From: Halosimplex halophilum
GTDB lineage: Archaea; Halobacteriota; Halobacteria; Halobacteriales; Haloarculaceae
Assembly: GCF_004698125.1 (NCBI RefSeq)
Contig: NZ_ML214297.1
Span: forward strand, 62,001-126,000
Direction: 5' to 3'
Length of the DNA stretch: 64,000 nt
Shown: positions 43,418 through 50,968 of the stretch, in pieces
Layout of the letters: every line of letters begins with the position of its first letter
Position numbering within the stretch: the stretch's first letter is position 1
Program-made: the position numbers and the translations under genes
The notes under the pieces: generated by a model
The model's input: the letters and a program-made list of their open reading frames with translations, nothing else
Database searches by the model: none
Told to the model about the DNA's origin: nothing

Positions 43418-43747
43418 CTATCCGGTGTGGAGATACGTGTTCAACTCCCGGCGCACCTCGTCGACGGTCGCATCGGTTGCTTCCGCGGGTTGTTTGTCGA
43501 CCATCCAGTCTTTGAGCGTCACGACCGACCACGGGGAGACGTAGGAGGTGCGCGGCAGCCGTCCGCGCTCGAACCTGTCGTCGGTGAGTTCGACGGCCTC
43601 GTCCCGGGCCGTCGTCGTGACGACCGCCGCGACGTACTCCTGGCCGTGGAAGGGAACGGTATCGTTCGAGAGCACCAGGTACGGGCGCTTCGGATTGTCG
43701 CCGAACGGGTCAGTCGCGACGACGACCGCCCCCTGCGAGTACGCCAT
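43418..43747 (-). CDS. PemK/MazF family toxin
   Basis: A 109-residue protein of the PemK/MazF fold: GAVVVATDPFGDNPKRPYLVLSNDTVPFHGQEYVAAVVTTTAR contains the strand-loop-strand with the conserved Arg and the Thr/Ser after the third strand, active residues in RNA-cleaving MazF. It is immediately preceded, without a gap, by a winged-helix gene, the expected antitoxin or regulator. The pair would form a type II-like toxin-antitoxin module; RNase activity is inferred from the family only. Confidence 0.8.
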   Translation of the reverse strand: MAYSQGAVVVATDPFGDNPKRPYLVLSNDTVPFHGQEYVAAVVTTTARDEAVELTDDRFERGRLPRTSYVSPWSVVTLKDWMVDKQPAEATDATVDEVRRELNTYLHTG

Positions 43748-44119
43748 TCAGTCCCGCTCCTCGTCGCTCAGGTCGGGCAACTCCTCGGCCCAGCCGTCGT
43801 TCCGCGCGTACCAGTCGTCGCCGTACGCGTCGGCGGCCGCCTCGACCCCGAGGAAGGAGGCAGCGGCCGACGCGATCCGGTCGTCCTCGGCGGCCGCCCA
43901 GTACGGTTCTTTGTGTCGGACGAGCCCCGCGGATTCGAGCCGGTTCAGCGTCGGGCCGACACTCCCGCGGGGAACGCCGGTCTCCTCCGCCAGTTCCGCC
44001 GGCGTGTACCCCACGGTCGGCGTCTCCAGCAGGAACTCCAGCAACCGCCGCGCGTTGGTACCCTCTGACAGGTCGATGCGCGGGTCCCCGGGGTCGTGCG
44101 TCTCGAAGTCGACGGGCAT
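43748..44119 (-). CDS. MarR-like winged-helix protein, likely antitoxin partner of PemK
   Basis: A 123-residue protein with a complete winged helix: NARRLLEFLLETPTVGYTPAELAEETGVPRGSVGPTLNRLESAGLVRHKEPYWAAAEDD. The C-terminal third (YGDDWYARNDGWAEELPDLSDEERD) is acidic and aromatic, resembling the toxin-binding tail of antitoxins. Its stop codon abuts the PemK start, so translation is coupled. Two AAYTGTA repeats one helical turn apart lie just upstream and could be its operator. Confidence 0.8.
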   Translation of the reverse strand: MPVDFETHDPGDPRIDLSEGTNARRLLEFLLETPTVGYTPAELAEETGVPRGSVGPTLNRLESAGLVRHKEPYWAAAEDDRIASAAASFLGVEAAADAYGDDWYARNDGWAEELPDLSDEERD

Positions 44120-44126
44120 ATACGAG

Positions 44127-44149
44127 AATTGTACGCGAACTGTATTAGG
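44127..44149 (-). promoter_or_regulatory. Candidate promoter and operator of the MarR-PemK pair
   Basis: Minus-strand cctaataca at 44141-44149 is a TATA candidate about 25 bases before the ATG at 44119. Overlapping it, the plus strand has AATTGTA (44127-44133) and AACTGTA (44138-44144), exactly 11 bases apart. Repeats on one face of the helix next to the start suggest autoregulation. Confidence 0.45.
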
Positions 44150-44224
44150 CGTTCGGAGCGTCGCACGTCACGACCAGCGAGGGGGCTCGGAGTCGCCCGC
44201 CCGCGTTCCGGGAGCGGCCGCGAG

Positions 44225-44359
44225 TCAGTCCCGGACCGCGCGGATCCCCTTCTTCGCGCCGTAGTAGGCCCACTCGGCCGAGTAACAGAAGACGCAGCCG
44301 CGGAACTTCGGCCTGCTCGGCCCTTCGTCCGACTCGTTCGCGTCGGCTGTGGCGATCAT
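44225..44359 (-). CDS. Small cysteine-containing protein of 44 residues
   Basis: A short frame with protein-like composition unlike the arginine-rich shadows typical of this GC content. The C-terminal half, RPKFRGCVFCYSAEWAYYG followed by AKKGIRAVRD, holds a CxxC pair and many aromatics; the N-terminal part is acidic. The CVFC pair could bind metal with a partner. It is divergent from elp3. It could be a small haloarchaeal protein of the kind often missed in annotation, but no promoter is clear. Confidence 0.5.
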   Translation of the reverse strand: MIATADANESDEGPSRPKFRGCVFCYSAEWAYYGAKKGIRAVRD

Positions 44360-44485
44360 GGTCGAACGGGAGGACTCGCCGGGCAAGAAAGTACCGTCGA
44401 TGTGCGCGGCGACCGCACGGGTCGCCGGCGGCTCTCGGGCGAGCGACACGCTTATTCGCGCCAGGCGACGATCCCTGACAACGCG

Positions 44486-46168
44486 ATGAGCACCGAGACG
44501 CCGGACGCGACCGACTCCGAGCCCGACGAGCCCGAGGCCTTCCTGCAGGCCTGCCGGGAGCTCGTCGACCGGATCCTCGCGGGCGAGATCGAGAGCGAGG
44601 AGGTGGAGAGCGCGAAGAAGGAGGTCTGCGGCAAGTACTCCTCGCCGAAGGTGCCGCGCAACTCCGACCTCATCGACTTCGGGCCCGACGACCGCCGCGA
44701 GGAACTGGCGGAGGTCCTCCAGCGCAAGCCCGTCCGGACCGCCTCGGGCGTCTCGCCGGTGGCGATCATGACCTCGCCGAAACGGTGTCCCCACGGGAAG
44801 TGTCTCTACTGTCCCGGCGGCCCGGACTCCGAGTTCTCCAGCGCGCAGAGCTACACGGGCCACGAGCCCGCGGCCGCCCGCGGGGTACAGAACGACTACG
44901 ACCCCTACGGGCAGGTGCGCCTGCGGCTCGAACAGCTCCGGCAGATCGGCCACCCCGTCGACAAAGTAGAGCTGATCCTGATGGGCGGGACGATGACCGC
45001 CCGGAGCCACGACTACCAGGAGTGGTTCGTCAAGCGCGCCCTGGAGGCGATGAACGAGTACGACCCCGAGGGCGAGCCCGAACCGGCCGAGGACGAGAGC
45101 TTCGCGCAGGACCCCGAGGAGTACGAGTTCAGCTACCTTGAGGACGTGATCGCCGAGAACGAGACCGCCGACGTGCGCAACGTCGCGACCACCTTCGAGA
45201 CCAAGCCCGACTGGTGCGACCCCGAGCAGATCGACCGGATGCTCGACCTCGGCGCGACGAAGGTCGAGGTGGGGGTCCAGACCACCTTCGAGCGGATCAA
45301 CCGGGAGATGCACCGCGGGCACGGCGTCCAGGCCTCCATCGACGCCAACCGACGGCTGCGCGACTCGGGCTTCAAGGTCGGCTTCCACATGATGCCCGGC
45401 CAGCCCGGGATGAGCAAGGAGATGTGCCTGGAGGACTTCCGGCGGATCTTCGAGAACACCGACTGGCGGCCGGACTTCCTGAAGATCTACCCCACCCTCG
45501 TCGTCGAGGGGACGGTCACCTACGACTGGTGGCGAAAGGACGAGTTCGAACCGCTGGACAACGACGAAGCCGCCGAACTCGTCGCGGAGATCAAGTCCAT
45601 GATCCCCGAATACACGCGCCTCCAGCGCGTCCAGCGCGACATCCCCGCCGACTTCATCGAGGGCGGCGTCTGGAAGTCCAACCTCCGCCAGCTCGCCCGC
45701 CAGCGCATGGACGAGCACGGCTGGTCCTGCGACTGCATCCGCTGTCGGGAGGTCGGCCACCACGACGAGGAACCCGATGAGGTCACGCTCGACACCGACA
45801 CCTACGAGGTGGCGGGCGGCCGCGAGCACTTCATCAGCTTCGAGGACCGCGAGAAGGGGATCCTCGTCGGGTTCTGCCGGCTGCGGTTCCCGAACGACCC
45901 CGTGCGCCGCGAGTTGCAGGACGCCGCCGTGGTCCGCGAACTCCACGTCTACGGGAGCGAAGTCGGTGTGGGGCAGTCAGCGGGCGACGGCGACGGGAGC
46001 CACCAACATCAGGGGTACGGCAGGCGACTCCTCCGGGAGGCCGAGCGGCTGGCCGCCGACGCCGGCTACGGCAAACTGGCCGTCCTCTCTGGGATCGGCG
46101 TCCGGCAGTACTACCGCGAGAAGCTCGGCTACCGTCAGGACGGCCCGTACGTCAGCAAGCGACTGTGA
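44486..46168 (+). CDS. elp3: Elp3 tRNA uridine(34) acetyltransferase / radical SAM enzyme
   Basis: A 560-residue enzyme that adds a carboxymethyl-type group to wobble uridine of tRNAs. The radical SAM cluster is Cys101-Cys106-Cys109 (CPHGKCLYCPGG), followed by the archaeal Elp3 core (VELILMGGTMTARSHDYQEWFVKRALE; EVGVQTTFERINREMHRGH) and a C-terminal GNAT domain (ELHVYGSEVGV, then HQHQGYGRRLLREAERLA as the acetyl-CoA loop). A normal, complete archaeal Elp3, which works alone without the eukaryotic Elongator partners. A gcttattcg box at 44450-44458 fits a leaderless start. Confidence 0.95.
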   Translation: MSTETPDATDSEPDEPEAFLQACRELVDRILAGEIESEEVESAKKEVCGKYSSPKVPRNSDLIDFGPDDRREELAEVLQRKPVRTASGVSPVAIMTSPKRCPHGKCLYCPGGPDSEFSSAQSYTGHEPAAARGVQNDYDPYGQVRLRLEQLRQIGHPVDKVELILMGGTMTARSHDYQEWFVKRALEAMNEYDPEGEPEPAEDESFAQDPEEYEFSYLEDVIAENETADVRNVATTFETKPDWCDPEQIDRMLDLGATKVEVGVQTTFERINREMHRGHGVQASIDANRRLRDSGFKVGFHMMPGQPGMSKEMCLEDFRRIFENTDWRPDFLKIYPTLVVEGTVTYDWWRKDEFEPLDNDEAAELVAEIKSMIPEYTRLQRVQRDIPADFIEGGVWKSNLRQLARQRMDEHGWSCDCIRCREVGHHDEEPDEVTLDTDTYEVAGGREHFISFEDREKGILVGFCRLRFPNDPVRRELQDAAVVRELHVYGSEVGVGQSAGDGDGSHQHQGYGRRLLREAERLAADAGYGKLAVLSGIGVRQYYREKLGYRQDGPYVSKRL

Positions 46169-46187
46169 CCGGCGGTCCCGGTCACAG

Positions 46188-47117
46188 CTACGGCGGCGTC
46201 TCCGCCGGTCGCGTGGGGCCGTCGTCGTCGGTCACGTAGCTCCCGTAGTCGATCTCGGCCCAGTAGAGCCGGCCGTCGTAGCGGACAACGTAGGAGCCGC
46301 CGTAGTCGGTCTCCTCGACGGGCTCCTGTGCGCGGAACCGGTCGACCAGCGAGTCGAACGCCTCGTTGTCGCTGTCCTCGATGTAGTTGGTGCCGTTCAG
46401 CGCGTCCTCGACGACAGTCCGCTCGGCGTCGGAGAGGCCCGAGAGCTCGAACTCGTGACGCTCCCGGAGCGACTCGGCGTAGGCCTCGTGGCTCTCGGCG
46501 ACCAGTTCGGCCTCGTAGCGGTAGACGGTCAGCGTCTCCCGTTCGGCCTCCACGTCGATGGGATAGACCTCCCCCTCGTATCTGACCGCGTCGTACTCCT
46601 GTGTCGGGGCCAGCACCGACGACTCGGCGTCGCTCTCCGTGTAGGTGGCGCCGACGCCGAAGTCGTACCCCGGTTCGAGGCGCTCCTCGTCGGGCGGCTC
46701 CTGGGAGAGCACGAACTCCAGGGTCTCCCTGTCGACGGCCGGCAACTCGTCGTAGTCGACGACCGTCCCGTCGACCGCCGAGGCGTTGAAGTCGATCCGG
46801 ATCCCGACGTCGTATCCCGGTGCGGTCCCGTTCTCGGCGTAGTCGACGGCGTAGAAGCGCCCGTCGTAACGGAAGGGCAGTCGCTCGTCGACGGGCGGGT
46901 GGTCACCGACCGCCGTGGCGGTCCCGTTGTCGATCGCTCGCTGCACCACGCCTTCGTCGGCGTCCGGCGGCGCGTCGGTGGGTGCGGGACGGCTCGCTTC
47001 CTCGGCGAGCGCCCGGTCGTCGACGGGGGTAAGCGAGAGCGACCCCGCCGCCGAGCACCCGCCCAGTCCCGCGAGGAGGGCGACGAGCGCGAGAGCGAGG
47101 GTCGTCCTGCGTCTCAT
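46188..47117 (-). CDS. Secreted lipoprotein with repeated Tyr-rich beta domains
   Basis: A 309-residue exported protein. The start at 47117 gives a short basic stretch and signal helix ending in the lipobox GLGGC; a start eight codons upstream would only lengthen the basic end. The mature protein has repeats of a motif ending VRYDGRLYWAE, VRYEGEVYPIDVE and FRYDGRFYAVDYAENG, so three similar beta modules of about 90 residues appear to be tandemly arranged, the middle one with a helical insert. No catalytic residues identified. It converges on elp3 with 19 bases between stops. Confidence 0.75.
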   Translation of the reverse strand: MRRRTTLALALVALLAGLGGCSAAGSLSLTPVDDRALAEEASRPAPTDAPPDADEGVVQRAIDNGTATAVGDHPPVDERLPFRYDGRFYAVDYAENGTAPGYDVGIRIDFNASAVDGTVVDYDELPAVDRETLEFVLSQEPPDEERLEPGYDFGVGATYTESDAESSVLAPTQEYDAVRYEGEVYPIDVEAERETLTVYRYEAELVAESHEAYAESLRERHEFELSGLSDAERTVVEDALNGTNYIEDSDNEAFDSLVDRFRAQEPVEETDYGGSYVVRYDGRLYWAEIDYGSYVTDDDGPTRPAETPP

Positions 47118-47258
47118 ATCAGAGAGTCGTGGCTTCGACATGAATGTCTTGTGTAGACCCAAACCGGGATTTGACTCTCGGTCCGCGACCGCCCGACGGG
47201 TCCCGGACCGGGCGCGGCCAGTACCGTTTTCCCGCTCGATCGCCAACCACAGACAGAG

Positions 47259-47948
47259 ATGCCAACGGAACTCGCGGACGGGGTCTGGCTGCTCGACATC
47301 GGGCTGGTGCCGCCGTTCGCGACCAACGGCTACCTCGTCGACGACGGGACCGTCACCCTCATCGACCCCGGCCTGCCCTGGAACCGCCCCTCGCTCGGGT
47401 CGGAACTGAGCGAGATCGGCTACGAGGTCGGCGACATCGACCGCGTGTTCCTCACCCACTACGACATCGACCACACCGGCGGCCTGCGGGCGCTCGACGG
47501 CGCGTTCGACGGCCCCGTCTACATCGGCGCCGACGATCTCGAGCTCGGCAGCGGCGAGCGCGACCCGAAGCTGCTCCACCACAAGGGTCTCTTTCACCGT
47601 ATCGCACGGCGGATCTACCCGCTGCCCGACCACATGGACATCCGCGGCGTCGAGGACGGCGAGGAGATCGGCCGGTTCACCGCCTACCACACGCCGGGTC
47701 ACAACCCCGGCCACACCGTCTTCGTCCACGACTCCGGGGCCGCCTTCCTCGGGGACCTCCTCTGGGAGGACGACGGCCGGCTCACCCCGCCGTTCTGGCT
47801 CGACTCCTACGACATGCGGGCGCTGACCGAAAGCATCCGCGACCTGAGCGAGCGGGTCCCGCCGTTCGAGGTCGCCGCGATGGGCCACGGCACGCCGCTG
47901 GTCTCGGACGGCCGCCGGGCGCTGCTGGAGTGTGCCGCCCGGTTGTAG
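47259..47948 (+). CDS. Metallo-beta-lactamase-fold hydrolase
   Basis: A 229-residue MBL-fold protein. The main metal motif is LTHYDIDHTGG (HxxxDH), with the upstream Asp in LIDPGLP, the later His in YHTPGHNPGHTVF, the bridging Asp in AAFLGDLLW, and the final His in AAMGHGTPL. All five positions needed for a two-metal site are present. Similar proteins include glyoxalase II-type and lactonase-type hydrolases; the substrate is not determinable. gttttccc 30 bases upstream supports the ATG at 47259. Confidence 0.87.
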   Translation: MPTELADGVWLLDIGLVPPFATNGYLVDDGTVTLIDPGLPWNRPSLGSELSEIGYEVGDIDRVFLTHYDIDHTGGLRALDGAFDGPVYIGADDLELGSGERDPKLLHHKGLFHRIARRIYPLPDHMDIRGVEDGEEIGRFTAYHTPGHNPGHTVFVHDSGAAFLGDLLWEDDGRLTPPFWLDSYDMRALTESIRDLSERVPPFEVAAMGHGTPLVSDGRRALLECAARL

Positions 47949-48023
47949 GACATGGACCTGATTCGAGCAGTTCGTGACGTGGTGTCTCGGGTAGTCGGCC
48001 CGGATGGGCCCGAGTGACCGTGA

Positions 48024-48415
48024 CTGCAACTGACAGCAAGCGTTGAAAGCCCTCGGCGCGCTCGCGGTCGCTGTCTTCGAAAATCGAAGATTTTCGGGAT
48101 GCCGAGAGCGCTCCGCTCTCTCGAACCAAGCGGGATATCCGCGCTCTCCGCACCGCCCGCTCACGGCAGAGCCGTTCGCTTCGAGGCGCCAGCGCCTCGC
48201 ACCGCGCGGATAGTGCCCGCTCAGACGACTAAAATGAACGCGAGCGCGCCCCGCCCGTTCAGTCCGCCAGGAACAGCACCGCAGACGGCCACATACCTCC
48301 CCAGCCGATTCGCTCGTTCGCTCCGCTCACTCACTCATCCCTCGCGCGGTTCCGTCGCGCGCATGAACCCGCGCGCGACAGCACGCGCCACTGCGGTTGG
48401 TCGGTAGCCGTCCTG
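48024..48415 (+). repeat. Dispersed composite palindromic repeat, copy 2
   Basis: A 390-base element sharing blocks with copies 1 and 3: GACAGCAAGCGTTGAAAGCC at 48032-48050, the 19-base hairpin at 48078-48096 (identical to copy 1), AGCGGGATATCCGCGCTC, GCGGATAGTGCCCGCTCAG, the CGAGCGCGCC/CAGTCCGCCAGGA block at 48240-48272 and the GCAGACGGCCAC...CCAGCCGATT block at 48276-48310. It lacks the first block seen in copies 1 and 3. It carries its own extra palindromes, such as CGAGGCGCCAGCGCCTCG and ACGGCAGAGCCGT near 48164-48200. The 3' end (TAGCCGTCC) is diverged. 47949-48023 and 48416-48459 have no gene. Confidence 0.85.
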
Positions 48416-48459
48416 TACTGACGGCAGGTGACCGTGAACGCGTCGGGTCCGGGTCCGTC

Positions 48460-49035
48460 TCAGAACTTCGCGGCGCGGAGCGCGGTCTCGATGTGGTCGT
48501 AGGGGTCGTCGGTGACGCTGGGGCCGTGGCCGGTGTGAATCTCGGCGAGTTCCGGCGAGACGGTGTCGCGGAGGTACTCGATGCTGTCGACCAGCGTGTC
48601 GCGGTCGCCCTCCGGGAGGTCCGTCCGGCCGAAACTCCCGTTGGCGAACACCAGATCGCCGGCGAACAGGACCTCCGGGCCGGCGGCGTAGAAGCAGAGG
48701 TGGTCGTCCTTGTGGCCGGGGGTGTGCAGCGCCTCGTAGCTGTGGTCGCCCAACTGGAGGGAGTCGCCGTCGGCGACGGCGTGGTCGACCAGTTCGTGGT
48801 CGGGGTCGAACCCCCACACGTCGCAGCCGAACGCCTCGGCGAGGGCGGCCGTGTTGCCGACGTGGTCGGGGTGGGTGTGGGTGAGGACGACGGCGTCGAG
48901 GGCGGCGTCGCGGTCGCGCACCTCGGCGGCGGCGTCGAACTCGCTGCCGGCGTCGACGAGGACGGTGCGCTCGCCGGTGACGAGGAAGGCGTTGCTGGTG
49001 AAGACCTGCTGGCCCCGGGCGACGTTTTCGATCAC
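48460..49035 (-). CDS. Metallo-beta-lactamase-fold hydrolase (glyoxalase II-like)
   Basis: A 191-residue compact MBL-fold enzyme. The metal motif is LTHTHPDHVGN, with SDAGSE-type Asp at VLVDAGSEF, the later His in LHTPGHKDDHLCF, Asp in LFAGDLVFANGSFGRTDLPEGD and the final His in IHTGHGPSV. The GD-VF..GS.GR.D segment is characteristic of the glyoxalase II/persulfide dioxygenase-like group. Cellular substrate unknown; hydrolysis of a thioester of gamma-glutamylcysteine is a possibility given gshA in the window, but this is speculative. Confidence 0.87.
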   Translation of the reverse strand: MIENVARGQQVFTSNAFLVTGERTVLVDAGSEFDAAAEVRDRDAALDAVVLTHTHPDHVGNTAALAEAFGCDVWGFDPDHELVDHAVADGDSLQLGDHSYEALHTPGHKDDHLCFYAAGPEVLFAGDLVFANGSFGRTDLPEGDRDTLVDSIEYLRDTVSPELAEIHTGHGPSVTDDPYDHIETALRAAKF

Positions 49036-49187
49036 GGCCGCCCGTACTCGCGCCGGGGCGGTGAGCGTGTCGGTTCGCGACCGGTCGCCGGTCGCGGCGC
49101 CCGGCCGCGGCGGATCGACGCAGACCGCGAAAAACCGCCCGACTGCAGCTATCAGGCGCGCGAGCCGGACCCACAGGGCTATGTGTG

Positions 49188-49799
49188 ATGAACGACAACG
49201 ACGCCGTAGAGAGCAGAATGACAGGATCGGAAACGCCAGTCGTGCTCATCGTCGAGGACGAGCCCGACGTCGCCGAGACGTACAATCTCTGGCTCGCCGA
49301 CGACTACGAGGTTCGGATGGCCGGGAGCGGCGACGAGGGGCTGGCCGAACTCGACGACGAGGTCGACGTGGTCCTCCTCGACCGGATGATGCCGGGGCTC
49401 TCCGGCGACGAGGTCCTAGAGCGGATCCGCGAGCGCGGGCTGGACTGTCGGGTGGCCATGGTGACCGCGGTCGAACCGGACTTCGACATCCTCGAGATGG
49501 GCTTCGACGCGTATCTCTGCAAACCCATCCGGAGCCAGCAGCTCCACGAGACCGTCGAGAACCTGCTGGACCGGTCGGCCTACGACGACCTGCTGCAGGA
49601 GTACTACTCGCTGGTCGAGAAGCAGGCGACGCTCGAGGCGACCAAGAGCAGCGCCGAACTCGCCGACAACGAGGAGTACCTCGAACTGCGCGAACGGGTC
49701 GAGGAGCTGGAGTCGGAGCTGTCCGACACCCTGGGTGGCATCGACAACGACGAGGACTTCATCGCGACACTGCGGGGTCTCGGCGATGTCGAGGAGTAG
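49188..49799 (+). CDS. HalX domain response regulator
   Basis: A 203-residue two-component regulator. The receiver domain (about 15-130) has acidic pocket residues (VEDEPD), the phospho-acceptor Asp65 (VVLLDRMMPG), the switch Thr (MVTAVEPD) and conserved Lys (LCKPI). The C-terminal HalX domain is a helical coiled coil (LLQEYYSLVEKQATLEATK, LRERVEELESELSD) specific to haloarchaea. ATG at 49188 follows a GTG directly; a Met ten residues later is also possible. The next gene overlaps or follows closely, encoding a RecA-fold protein that may act with it. Confidence 0.9.
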   Translation: MNDNDAVESRMTGSETPVVLIVEDEPDVAETYNLWLADDYEVRMAGSGDEGLAELDDEVDVVLLDRMMPGLSGDEVLERIRERGLDCRVAMVTAVEPDFDILEMGFDAYLCKPIRSQQLHETVENLLDRSAYDDLLQEYYSLVEKQATLEATKSSAELADNEEYLELRERVEELESELSDTLGGIDNDEDFIATLRGLGDVEE

Positions 49800-49812
49800 T
49801 GATTCCGAGACG

Positions 49813-50472
49813 ATGTACGACCTGACCGACGTGCTCGACTTCGAGGCGCTGGAGTCGGTCCGCCCGGGGTCGAACATCCTCGTCTCCGGGCCGGCCATGA
49901 GCGGCAAGGAAGACCTGGCGATGTCGATGCTGGCCGACGGCGCCGAGCACGGCCAGGGCTCGCTGATCGTCACGACCGGCGACCGCGCCGAGAACGTCCT
50001 CGAGGACTTCCTCGAACGGGCGCCCGACGCCGACGAGTCGACCGTCAGCGTCGTCGACTGCCGCGGCGACGGCAGCCGCCGGGGCGAGGCCACCGCCACC
50101 GGCAGCTACGTCTACCACGTCTCATCGCCCGGCGACCTGACCGGCATCGGCATCGGGATCACCGAGTGTCTCGAGTACCTCCACAACAACGGCGCCGAGA
50201 GCGGCCGCTTCGCGCTCACGTCGCTGTCGACGATGCTCACCTACACCGACCGCAAGACCGTCTTCAAGTTCTGCCACGTCCTCTCCTCGCGGTTCGACTC
50301 CGCCGGCTACCTCGGCCTCTTCACCATCGATTCGTCCGCCCACGACGACCAGACGCTGCAGGTCATCAAGCAGGCCTTCGACGGCATGATCGAGATCCGC
50401 GAGGACGAGGGCCGCCGCGAGGCCCGCGTCCTCGGCCTCGCCGGCCAGCCGACCGAGTGGCAGGAGTTCTGA
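49813..50472 (+). CDS. RecA/KaiC-fold protein with altered Walker A (DUF7504/Rad55-like)
   Basis: A 219-residue protein. The start MYDLTDVLDFEAL, then VRPGSNILVSGPAMSGKEDLA, matches haloarchaeal KaiC-like proteins that pair with HalX regulators. The P-loop at residues 26-33 is GPAMSGKE: the Ser/Thr after GK that holds magnesium is replaced by Glu. Later strands carry DRAENVLEDFLERAP and LTSLSTMLTYTDRKTVFKFCH. An in-frame ATG nine codons earlier overlaps the HalX gene by 14 bases and is an alternative start. It may be a signalling partner that binds nucleotide weakly. Confidence 0.8.
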   Translation: MYDLTDVLDFEALESVRPGSNILVSGPAMSGKEDLAMSMLADGAEHGQGSLIVTTGDRAENVLEDFLERAPDADESTVSVVDCRGDGSRRGEATATGSYVYHVSSPGDLTGIGIGITECLEYLHNNGAESGRFALTSLSTMLTYTDRKTVFKFCHVLSSRFDSAGYLGLFTIDSSAHDDQTLQVIKQAFDGMIEIREDEGRREARVLGLAGQPTEWQEF

Positions 50473-50634
50473 CCGCCGTCGCAGTCCGGTGTCCCTGTCT
50501 CCCGAGTCCCGGCCGAAGCCAGCGGCTCGCCGCGCGACCTCGCGGGCTCGAACTCAACCGACTGACGATCAATCGTAACGATAATTTCCGGACGAATAAT
50601 CGATATTAGGTCCTACAACTCACCTTGTGGAGAA
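50473..50634. other. Intergenic sequence before the candidate RNA
   Basis: These 160 bases hold no supported gene. The second half is notably A/T-rich (aataatcgatattagg, gataattt) compared with its surroundings and leads into the TATA element at 50635. The stretch 50850-50968 after the candidate RNA contains only the promoter (tttaat at 50938-50943) of the dehydrogenase. Confidence 0.4.
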
Positions 50635-50642
50635 GATTTATA
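50635..50642 (+). promoter_or_regulatory. TATA box with no gene immediately downstream
   Basis: gatttata at 50635-50642 is one of the best TATA matches in the window, yet no plausible protein starts within 300 bases. Transcription would start near 50665. Confidence 0.5.
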
Positions 50643-50664
50643 CACAGAAACGGAAGATATTGAG

Positions 50665-50850
50665 ATGCAACGGTCGAACGCGAGCGCGTTCGGCCGGGCA
50701 CGTTCGAGCCACCGGGCTGACGCCCGGACCGAACCGACGAGCATCGCGCGCCAACCAGCCACTGCCAGCCACTGCAGCCACCATCACCACCGGCCTACCA
50801 CCGTGGTGCTGTCATCGGATAGGCTACTCGGCCCCGAGTAGTCGTTTTCG
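50665..50850 (+). ncRNA. Candidate small structured RNA
   Basis: Downstream of the orphan TATA box the sequence holds three hairpins: CGAACGC/GCGTTCG at 50675-50692, CCGGGC/GCCCGG at 50712-50727, and CTACTCGG/CCGAGTAG at 50824-50841, the last followed by tcgttttcg, which resembles an archaeal terminator. The only open frame here is Arg/Pro-rich and unconvincing. I see no match to SRP, RNase P or tRNA. Expression and ends are unverified. Confidence 0.35.
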
Positions 50851-50968
50851 ACATCGCGACGGGGCGGCGGCCTCGCCGTCCACCCCCGTCGAGCGATCCC
50901 CGTCAGGCGATTCACGTTCCGCCAGCGATGGCCGGGCTTTAATCCGACGAACCGCGTAGCCGTCGGGC

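Noticed and set aside
47118-48164. A 349-residue N-terminal extension of the lipoprotein gene at 46188
   Set aside because: It runs through repeat copy 2 and a divergent MBL gene; the lipobox signal peptide begins at 47117.
50627-50959. A 110-residue plus-strand frame over the candidate RNA
   Set aside because: Arg/Pro/Ser-rich, no domain, and its start lies inside the TATA element; structure on the DNA level looks more meaningful.
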